Assembly: GCA_016712265.1 (NCBI GenBank)
Contig: JADJRJ010000028.1
Span: 620,001-684,000 of the forward strand
Direction: 5' to 3'
DNA: 64,000 bases
DNA from: Gemmatimonadota bacterium
GTDB lineage: Bacteria; Gemmatimonadota; Gemmatimonadetes; Gemmatimonadales; Gemmatimonadaceae
Positions 51,514-59,385 of this stretch are shown here, piece after piece. The notes under the pieces are model-generated. The model worked only from the letters and a program-made list of their open reading frames with translations, made no database searches and was not told where the DNA came from. The position numbers and the translations under genes are program-made. Positions within the stretch are counted from its first letter, which is position 1. Every line of letters starts with the position of its first letter.

Positions 51514-53385
51514 CTACCAGGCGATTCCGTAGTCTTCGCCGTGGTTGGACGCCGCGCCCCACAAGGTGCGGTTCTTCCGGTCGAACCAGATCGCCGTGAT
51601 CGGGCCCGAGGTCCGCGCCGAGAAGGTCATGGTGTAGCCCATGCGGCGCAGCTCGGCGCGCGTCCAGTCCGGCACGCCGTCCTGCAGCACGACATTCCCG
51701 GGCCGCGATTCGTGCGCCCCAAACGATGAGCGCATCTGGAACGAGTTCACGTTAGGCGCCTCGGCAGCCTCCTGCGGCGTCATCCCGAATTCCACCGTGT
51801 TCAGGAAGAATTGCAGCAGGTTCTGGTCCTGCGAGTCACCGCCCTGCACGGAGAACGCCATGAACGGGGCGCCGTCCTTGAGGGCAAGGCTCGGCGTCAA
51901 CGTGACGCGCGGCCGCTTGCCTGGCGCGATGACGTTGAATGGCCCGTCGCGCGGGTCCGTGATGAACGACTGCGCGCGCTGGCTCAGCCCGACCCCGGTC
52001 CGCCCGGCGATCACCGCCGGCACCCACCCGCCGCTGGGCGTGATCGAAATGAACCACCCGGCGGAATCGGCGGCCTGGATGGACGTCGTCCCGGCATAGA
52101 ACCCTTCCTCGAAGGTCGACGTCGGGATCACCCGGTCCTGCTGCCCGCTCATTGGCATCATCGCCGGCGCACCGGTGGTGCTCCACGCGTCCAGGTAGGC
52201 CTTGAACGGGTTGGTGCCTCCCTGGAAGGGATACGGGTCGCCCGGCTTGATCTTTGGGTCGTTGGCGTCCCAGCGGATCTGCGCATAACGAGACTTCGCA
52301 TAGTCCTTGGACAGCAGCCCCTTCATCGGCTCCTCGGGAGCGAAGGCGGGGTCGCCGTAGTAGAAGTCACGGTCGGCGAAGGCCATCGACATCGCCTGGT
52401 ACACCGTGTGGATGTAGCGTGTGCTGTTGAACCCCATCCCCTTGAGGTCGGCGTTCTCGAGGATATTGAGTGCCTGGAGCAGCGCCGGGCCCTGCGTCCA
52501 TTGCTGCAGCTTGAAGACCTCGACCCCCTTGTAGGTCGTGGACATCGGCTCCTCGATCTTCACCTTCCAGTTGGCGAGGTCCTCGCGCGTAAACAGGCCG
52601 CCCTCCTCTCGCACGCCGCGCACGATCTCCTCGGCGATATCTCCCTTGTAGAACCGATCGTACGCGGCGTAGATCGCCTCCTTGCGCGTCTTGCCTGCCT
52701 TGAGGGCCGTCCGCTCCGCCTCCACGAGCTTGCGCAGGGTGACGGCGAGGTCGCGCTGGGCAAAGACCTCACCGGCGGCGGGGGCCTCTCGGGCCTCGCC
52801 CAGGTGCGGGAGCATCACCTCGCGCGAGTACTTCCACTTCTTGAGTTCTGCCTTGTTGCTCTCGATGGAGTTGGCGGTCTGCGCCTCGATGGGATACCCG
52901 TCGGCCATCTGGATGGCGGGCGCCAGCACCTCAGCCAACGACATCGTGCCATACTCGGCGAGCATGGTCATCAGCCCCCCCGGCGTACCGGGGGTCACCG
53001 CGGCGAGCGGCCCGAACTCCGGCGGCGCGTTCATCCCCTTGGCTCGATAGAACTCGGCGGTCGCACCGGTCGGCGCCACGCCCAGGGCGTTGATCCCGAT
53101 GACCTTCTTGAGCCCCGGATGGTAGATGAGGGCCTGCGTCTCCCCGCCCCAGCTCAACACATCCCACATGGTGGAGACGGCGCCGAGCATGGCCGCGGCG
53201 GCGTCGATCGCATTGCCGCCCTTCTGGAAGATCATCGCCCCTGCGGTAGCGCCGAGTGGCTTGCCGGTGACGGCCATCCAGTGTCGACCGTGGAGGGGTG
53301 GTTTTTCCGTGCGCTGTGCCGCGGCAGGGAGGGCCGAGAGGCCAAGCGCGGCGACGACGGTGGCGAGACGGTGGGGTCGGCGCAT
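51514..53385 (-). CDS. Gamma-glutamyltransferase-family protein
   Basis: 623 residues with a signal peptide (RLATVVAALGLSALPAAAQ). KGGNAIDAAAAMLGAVSTMW and AVTPGTPGGLMTMLAEYGTM belong to the large-subunit part; YAGTTSIQAADSAGWFISIT contains the autoprocessing Thr-Thr, in place of the usual G-T-T-H-x-S/V-x-D. SVQGGDSQDQNLLQFF and PNVNSF are small-subunit features. It should hydrolyse or transfer gamma-glutamyl groups such as in glutathione, in the periplasm. The His after the Thr pair is Ser-Ile here, as in some cephalosporin-acylase-like homologues. CGTTAGGC lies at 51750. Confidence 0.85.
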   Translation of the reverse strand: MRRPHRLATVVAALGLSALPAAAQRTEKPPLHGRHWMAVTGKPLGATAGAMIFQKGGNAIDAAAAMLGAVSTMWDVLSWGGETQALIYHPGLKKVIGINALGVAPTGATAEFYRAKGMNAPPEFGPLAAVTPGTPGGLMTMLAEYGTMSLAEVLAPAIQMADGYPIEAQTANSIESNKAELKKWKYSREVMLPHLGEAREAPAAGEVFAQRDLAVTLRKLVEAERTALKAGKTRKEAIYAAYDRFYKGDIAEEIVRGVREEGGLFTREDLANWKVKIEEPMSTTYKGVEVFKLQQWTQGPALLQALNILENADLKGMGFNSTRYIHTVYQAMSMAFADRDFYYGDPAFAPEEPMKGLLSKDYAKSRYAQIRWDANDPKIKPGDPYPFQGGTNPFKAYLDAWSTTGAPAMMPMSGQQDRVIPTSTFEEGFYAGTTSIQAADSAGWFISITPSGGWVPAVIAGRTGVGLSQRAQSFITDPRDGPFNVIAPGKRPRVTLTPSLALKDGAPFMAFSVQGGDSQDQNLLQFFLNTVEFGMTPQEAAEAPNVNSFQMRSSFGAHESRPGNVVLQDGVPDWTRAELRRMGYTMTFSARTSGPITAIWFDRKNRTLWGAASNHGEDYGIAW

Positions 53386-53570
53386 GGGCGGGCGTGGAGA
53401 GGGGGAGGGGCCGGTCGAAGGGTGGCATGACGATCGGTCGCGGCCGACGTCGGCGCAATGGGCGTACCGGCGGCAGGTGTTCCACACCCGCCGCCTCCCG
53501 GCCACCCTCCCGAGAATCCTATTGCGTGGCCAGGCTCGATCCACGAGGGGCAGGGGTCTCCACGCAACGG

Positions 53571-55202
53571 TCAGAAGCGTGAGGACCGCAGCTGAACGTC
53601 CGCCTGTGCCCACGTCCGCGCGAACCGCGCCGTGGTTTCCCGGGCCTCACGCCGCTTCCCCTGGGCGAGCAGGCTCTCGGCGAGCCCCACGAGCGACCAC
53701 CCGTTGTCCGGAAAGCGCGCGAGGTCCTCGCGGTACACTTGCTCCGCCTCGGCGGCACGCCCCGCCTTGAGCAGGACTTTCCCCAGCGAATGTCGCACCG
53801 GGTAGTACCAGGTTGGGGGCTCGGCATAGGTCAGCGCGTCTTCGGCGACCATGGCGCGACGGAACGCGGCGATCGCCTCGTCCAGCTGTCCGTGGCCCAC
53901 CGACAGTTCACCCGCGAGGGCATCAACGGCGATACCCAGGGCGCGTCGGTTGTCGCCCTCGGGCAGCGCGCTCGCGATCGCACGGACCGAGTCATGGGCC
54001 GCATGCGCTTCAGCCCAACGACGCCGTGCGGTAAAGGCCACCCCGCGTGCGTAGTAGGCCATCCCGGTGGCGTACCGCGACGTGGAGGGCAGGGGGGCCT
54101 GCAGGACCTCCTTCCAGCGCCCAAAGGTGACGAGCGTCAGGTGGTGGAGCGGAAGGATTGCCTCCACCCACGGGTGGTCACGGGCGACCGACGGGTCGAC
54201 CGCACGCACGGCCCGGGTGGCGTGCTGCAAGGCGAGCCGACTCGACCCCATCATGGTCGCGGCAAACGCCAGGAAGTGGGCGTTGTGGGCATAATACCCG
54301 CTGCCGTACAACCCGCGTCGCCCCGACGAGTCACGGTCGCGCAGCGCCTCGTCGGCGTGCAGGGCGTGTTGGTTGGCGTTGATCGCGTCGGCATATCGCC
54401 CAACGCGGATGTAGATGTGAGCGGGCATGTGGACGAGGTGCCCGGCCCCCGGCATCGCCGCCGCGAGTTGCTCCGCGCACGGCAACCCGCGCGAGGGATC
54501 CCGCGCCTCGATGGCATGCAGGTAGAGATGGCAGGCTCCGGGATGGTCTCCATCGGTCGCGAGTACATCCTGCAGTGCGCGGACGATGGCCGGCGTGGCC
54601 GGCCGTGGCGAGCCATCAGCGTTCCAGTAGTTCCACGGACTCAGGTTCATCCAGGCGTCCGCGAGTACGACGCGCGCCTCACGGTCGTCGGGGAACGCGT
54701 GCACGACGTGTTCCATCGCCTGCGCGTAGGAGGAGTCGAGGGTCGCGCGCGCGCCGTCGGCGTATCGCAGGGCCAAGGCGTCGATCATCGCGAGTTCGAC
54801 CGGTCGGGCGAAGGCCCGGCGCGCCTGCGCACGCTGGACCGCCGCGCGGGCCGGTTCCACGGCCGCGGCCGGCATGGGGGCGTTGATGTTTGGTCCAAGG
54901 GCGAGCGCAACACCCCAGGCACACATCGCACAGGTCGAGTCCTCGCGCTCCGCCTGGCGGAACGCCGCGGCCGCCTCGTCATGATTGAAGGCCCAGAACC
55001 ACCGCAACCCCTGGTCGAACCACGCCTGGGCACGATCCGACGCCGTGCTGATGCGGTAGTGGTGGCGTCCCAGGTCCGAGCGCAGGATGGTTGCGGGCTC
55101 AACGGATGAAAGAGGCAGCGGGCCACGACGCTGGTGTTCGTGCTGGGCCGCGAGGCCGAGCGGCAGCAGGAGGCCGATGAGGCCGGTGAGGGCAAGGCGC
55201 AT
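53571..55202 (-). CDS. Secreted TPR protein
   Basis: 543 residues from the ATG at 55202, with a signal peptide (LALTGLIGLLLPLGLAAQ). TPR units are clear, such as AQAWFDQGLRWFWAFNHDEA, CAWGVALALGPNINAPM and HMPAHIYIRVGRYADAINAN. CAMCAWG is a recurrent motif in this widespread soil-bacterial family; several conserved His suggest metal binding, but no enzymatic role is known. Divergent from the ECF sigma gene with a 99-bp gap. Confidence 0.82.
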   Translation of the reverse strand: MRLALTGLIGLLLPLGLAAQHEHQRRGPLPLSSVEPATILRSDLGRHHYRISTASDRAQAWFDQGLRWFWAFNHDEAAAAFRQAEREDSTCAMCAWGVALALGPNINAPMPAAAVEPARAAVQRAQARRAFARPVELAMIDALALRYADGARATLDSSYAQAMEHVVHAFPDDREARVVLADAWMNLSPWNYWNADGSPRPATPAIVRALQDVLATDGDHPGACHLYLHAIEARDPSRGLPCAEQLAAAMPGAGHLVHMPAHIYIRVGRYADAINANQHALHADEALRDRDSSGRRGLYGSGYYAHNAHFLAFAATMMGSSRLALQHATRAVRAVDPSVARDHPWVEAILPLHHLTLVTFGRWKEVLQAPLPSTSRYATGMAYYARGVAFTARRRWAEAHAAHDSVRAIASALPEGDNRRALGIAVDALAGELSVGHGQLDEAIAAFRRAMVAEDALTYAEPPTWYYPVRHSLGKVLLKAGRAAEAEQVYREDLARFPDNGWSLVGLAESLLAQGKRREARETTARFARTWAQADVQLRSSRF

Positions 55203-55301
55203 GGAGTGTGTCCGGAGTTCATGGTGGGTCACGACAGGTCGGGCTAGATTGCGTCGTTCGGTGCGGCCACCCGACATGCACGTTTTTTCCTGGGCGCGTC
55301 C

Positions 55302-55951
55302 ATGACACATGCTTCAGGGACCAATGCTTCCGGGACCCATGCGACCGGACCCGACGATGCCGGGCCCGTCACCGTGCTCCTGGCGCGACTGAGCGCGGGG
55401 GACGATGCCGCGCTCGATCGGCTCTTTCCCCTGGTCTATCATCAGTTGCGCGAGGCGGCGCAGCGGGCCATTGGTCGCGAGCGTGTCGGGCACACGCTGC
55501 AGCCGACCGCCCTGGTCCATGAGGCGTATCTCAAGCTGGTCGGGGGAGGGGCGATCCCGGCGCGCGATCGCGCCCAGTTCCAGGCGATCGCGGCGCGGGC
55601 GATGCGGCAGGTCCTCGTCGACCACGCCCGTCGTCACCGTGCGGACAAGCGTGGCGGGGGGCCGCCCTGGCGGAGCTCCCCGAGGATGTTGCCGCCAACG
55701 GGGGGCTCCCGACGGACGAGCTCGTCGCCTTGTCCGACGCGCTGGACCGCTTGTCGGCTGTGAGCCCCAGATTACGCAGTGTCGTGGAGATGCGGTTCTT
55801 CGCGGGTCTGGAAGAACGAGAAATCGCCGTGGCGCTGGGCGTCACCACTCGCACGGTCGAGCGGGATTGGGTGAAGGCGCGCGCCTGGCTGTACCGAGAG
55901 GTGTATGGCGTTGGAGGCACCAATGGGAGTGACGGTGGACGGGCGGGGTGA
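55302..55951 (+). CDS. ECF sigma factor (TIGR02999-type), single-base frameshift
   Basis: Two frames together make a ~216-residue ECF sigma. The first covers sigma-2 and the linker (ALDRLFPLVYHQLREAAQRA, HTLQPTALVHEAYLKL, then HARRHRADKRGGG); the second, read one base back, covers sigma-4 (VSPRLRSVVEMRFFAGLEER, LGVTTRTVERDWVKARAWL). The switch is at the G6 run 55656-55661: one extra G, or a -1 slip, restores GGGAALAELPEDV and the normal length. Either a sequencing deletion, a true null, or programmed slippage. The gene overlaps the kinase gene, the usual partner of this sigma group. Confidence 0.75.
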
Positions 55952-58618
55952 GGCCACGCCATGGGATCAACTCGAGCCGTTGATCGACGAGGTGCTCGAG
56001 ATGGATGCGGCGAGCCGCCAGCGGTGGGTGGCGCGCGCGCGGCATGGCGACCCGATGCATCGCGAGGTCTACCAGCTCCTTGCCGGTGGGGACCGCACGG
56101 GCATCCTCGATCGCGAGCTGCCCGTGGCGCTCGTCGGGGGGGACGCGGCCGACGCCCTGGCCACCCGGCTGGGGGAGGCATTCGCCGGGCGCTACACCAT
56201 CGAGCGGGCCCTGGGCGAAGGCGGGGCCGCGTTTGTTTTCCTCGCCCATGAGGCCAAGCACAACCGGGCCGTCGTGCTCAAGGTCCTCAAGGAAGAGGCC
56301 GCCCTCTGGATCGGCGCGGATCGCTTTCGCACCGAGATCCAGATCCTGGCGCGGCTCTCGCACCCGCACATCGTCCCGCTGATCGACTCGGGCGAGGTGG
56401 CAGGGCAACTGTACTATGTGATGCCGTACCTGGGGGGTGAGACCCTGCGGGACCGGCTGCGGGCCGGGGGCGTCTCCGCCGCTGCTGCGCGCTCCCATCT
56501 CGCGGACGTCGCCCGGTCACTGGCGCACGCGCACGAAGCGGGGATCGTCCATCGCGACCTGAAGCCGGCCAACGTGTTGTGCGTCGAGTCGCATGCGTAC
56601 CTGATGGACTTTGGCATCGCGCATGACGTGCTCACGCGTCCCGCCGCGGAGGCGACGCAGGAAGGGTGGCCATTGGCACGCCGGAGTGGATGTCCCCCGA
56701 GCAACGTGAAGGACGCCCGGTGGATGCCCGCACGGACGTGTACGCCTTCGGCAAGTTGATCCGGGCTACGGTGGCCCATTCAGCCAGCGACGCACGCACT
56801 GCGCACCTGGAGCGCCTGGCCGCCGAGTGCCTGCAGGACGATCCGGCGCGTCGTCCGGCGAACGGCGCCGTGTTGCTGCGTCGACTTGGGGCGATCGAGC
56901 AGCGACGCACCACCCGTTGGCACCGCGCGGCCAACCGCGCCGCCTGGCTGGTGGCGGGGGCCGCCACCGTCGGGTTTGGCGCCTGGTGGGCGTGGCGCCG
57001 CCCGGCGTTGGATGCGGCCTCGCTCCCGGCTCCGGTGGTCGTCACGGCCTTCCGCAACGAGACTGGCGATTCCACGCTCGCGGTCTGGGGCCGGATGGCC
57101 GGGGACTGGCTGACGCAGGGTCTCATGGAGGCCGATGGGCTCGCGGTGGTGCCCTGGCCGGTGGCCCTGCAGGCAGCGGGACAAACCGCGGACAGCGCCG
57201 ATGCCATTGGTGCGCTGATGCGCGAGACCCGGGCGCGCGCCGTGCTGACCGGGGCGTACTACCTCACCGGCGACCGGGTGCAGTTCCAGGCGCAGCTGAG
57301 TGACGCCGATGGCAAGGTGCTGGCCGCCCTCCCCGCCGTGGAATCCTCACGGGACTCGATCGCTTGGGCCATCCAGGACCTGCGGGATCGCCTGCGTGGC
57401 ATGGTCGCCATGCGGGCGGACGGGGAGGTGCAGGCCTTTGCCGTAGCCACGCGTCCGCCGCTGTACGCGGCGTACCAGGAGTTCGAGCGGGGGATCGCCG
57501 CGTACAACACGCAGCGCTACGACGAGGCCGTCACCGCGCTGGACGCGGCGTTCACGCGGGACTCCACCTTCGACGCGGCGGCCGTCTACCTGGCGCGTGC
57601 GTTGTGGAATGCAGGGCAGCGGGGACGTGTCGACTCGCTGGTGAGCCGCGTGCGCGCGCGGCCCCTGCCGATGTCGCCGTACCTGGACGCCCAGTTGCGG
57701 TACCTCGAACACACCGTCGACGGGAACGGCGAACTCGCGCTCGCGGCGATCCGCGACGCGGCCGCACGCGCCCCGGGCGGGCGTGACGGGTACAACGTTG
57801 GGAATGCAGCCCTTGCCCTGGCCCAGCCGGCGGAGGCGGAGCGTGCGCTGCGTGCGCTCGACCCCGATCGCGGCGCCCTCAAGGGGTGGGCCCCGTACTG
57901 GTATGCGCTCACCCACGCGCTGCACCTGCAGGGGAAGTTCGGCGAGGAGTGGCGTGAATCCGTTGAGCTGCGTGCGCGATTCCCGCAGAGCCGGGCGGCG
58001 TGGGTACACCTCGTGCGGGCGGCGGCGGCAGAAGGCCGCACCGGGGCGGTCGATTCCCTGCTGACCCTCGCCGCTCCCGAGGCTCCGGATACCTACTGGT
58101 CGCAGGGGGCGATGATGGTGACGGCCGCCGAGGAACTGATGGCGCATGGCTTCGGAGATCGGGCCTCGTCGTACTTCGCGCAGGCGGAGCGCTGGCTCGC
58201 GAACCAGCTGACCCGGAACCCCACGCACGATGCGCATCGGTACTGGATGGGGTCGGCGTTGTACGACCAGGGGCGTTGGGACGATGCGTTGCCGTACTTC
58301 GAGTCGTTACGCGAGCAGTATCCCGACGACCTGCGCGCGCGCGGGCACGTGGCCCTCGTGGAGGCCCGTCGCGGGGATCTCGTCGCCGCGCGAGCCAGGT
58401 TGGGGAGTGCCCCGCGGTTCGAGGAGACCGAGCACCTGGTCTTCCAGGCGCGCCTTGCCGGGATCGCCGGCGACACGACGGCCAGCCTGGGCTACTGGCA
58501 AGCGGCGGTCGGTCGCGGGCTGGGAGGCATCGTCTGGCATCACAGTGGGAGCCGGCGGGACCTTGCCCCGTTGGAGGGAAATCCCGTGGCGCGGCAGCTG
58601 GGGCTTGTGGTGCGGTAG
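55905..58618 (+). CDS. Ser/Thr protein kinase with transmembrane TolB-like/TPR module, single-base frameshift
   Basis: The catalytic half shows GEGGAAFVFLA (P-loop), VLKVLK (Lys), HRDLKPANVL and LMDFGIA. The frame then breaks at the GGG run 56664-56666. In the next frame it continues IGTPEWMSPEQ, DARTDVYAFG and the kinase end, then one membrane helix (56936-56997), a TolB-N-like domain (VVVTAFRNETGDSTLAVWG) and TPR-type repeats. One added G reunites both parts into a ~904-residue kinase of PknB type. The start codon at 55905 (or 55923) overlaps the sigma gene. The C-terminal module matches that of the SARP-type regulator at 1766-4393. Confidence 0.78.
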
Positions 58619-58663
58619 GTGTAACGCGCTGCGGATGCCCGGGACGCTGCTGCAGCATCAGGC

Positions 58664-59362
58664 GTGCGATACATTGCGCCAGCCGTGACCACACCAAACG
58701 AGATGCAACCCTTCGCACGTGATGTCCGGGCGGCGATCATGGAGGCCTTCCAGGCCAGCGGTCCCACCCCAACCACGCACAGCATCGCACAAGTGCTGGG
58801 GTGTGAGCCGGAACAGGTGGCGTCCGCATTCGAGGAACTGGCGCAGGCGCATGCCCTGGTCCTCCAGCCCGGGAGCCACGACATCTGGATGGCGCATCCG
58901 TTCAGCGGGGGGCCGACGCCACATCAGGTGACCATCGGGGACCGATCCTGGTTCGCGAACTGCGTGTGGGATGGGCTGGCGATCCTCGCGCTGTTCGGGG
59001 ATGGTACCCTGGACACCCGCTACGGCGGGACCACCGAGCCTGCGCGTTTCACCGTGCGCGCGGGTGCGGTGCAGGGTGAGGGGATCGTGCATTTCCTGGT
59101 GCCGGCGCGGGAATTCTGGGCGGACATCGGTTTCACCTGAGCGACGATCCTGGCCTTCCGGTCGGAAGCAGAGGTCGATGGCTGGGCGGCCGCCCGTGGT
59201 CGCTCGCGCGGCGCGGTCGTCGCACCGCAGGTGGTGTTTGAGCTAGCCCGCGACTGGTACGCGGACCGCCTGACGCGAGACTGGACGCCCAGGCGCGCGG
59301 CTGAGGCGGAAGCCGTCTTCGCACGGCACGGCCTGACGGGGCCGTTCTGGAGCCTCGGCTGA
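58664..59362 (+). CDS. MerB-family (organomercurial lyase-like) protein with predicted selenocysteine
   Basis: Read through the UGA at 59138-59140, the product is 232 residues from GTG 58664 (219 from ATG 58703); MerB has about 212. An N-terminal winged helix (HSIAQVLGCEPEQVASAFEE) is followed by FANCVWDGL, whose Cys100 and Asp103 match MerB Cys96 and Asp99. The UGA is codon 159 of the long form. Around it, DIGFT-U-ATILAFRSEAE and then W parallels MerB's SFC-C-HVHFFAS and W; the UGA falls on catalytic Cys159, eight residues before the shared Ser. The 73 downstream codons (ELARDWYADRLTRDW, ARHGLTGPFW) are family sequence. A SECIS-like hairpin follows. No selA/B/C/D lie in the window. Start is unresolved. 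Confidence 0.8.
59146..59176 (+). promoter_or_regulatory. Predicted bacterial SECIS element
   Basis: Directly after the in-frame UGA, CUUCC (59155-59159) pairs with GGAAG (59164-59168) around a GGUC loop (59160-59163). Below a 3x3 internal loop, GAUCCU (59146-59151) pairs with AGGUC (59172-59176) with one bulged U. The GGUC loop occupies nt 20-23 after the UGA; in E. coli fdhF the GGUC of the SelB-binding loop is at about nt 19-22. It is read within the coding frame, as bacterial SECIS elements are. Confidence 0.7.
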
Positions 59363-59385
59363 CGGCGCGGCGCGCGCGGCCGGCG

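Noticed and set aside
51811..53430. Long open frame antisense to the gamma-glutamyltransferase (539 codons)
   Set aside because: It mirrors codon bias of the real gene in high-GC DNA; composition is Arg/Gly/His-rich with no motif or ribosome site. Similar shadows at 9971-10915, 28369-29490 and 61541-63205 are rejected likewise.
56666..58618. Independent gene starting at GTG 56666 (650 residues)
   Set aside because: It begins in mid-kinase domain (IGTPEWMSPEQ); it is the continuation of the frameshifted kinase.
59138..59140. UGA as the ordinary stop of a 158-residue MerB-like protein
   Set aside because: It would remove the catalytic Cys159-equivalent and a third of the fold, and the same frame continues with recognisable family sequence and a SECIS-like hairpin.
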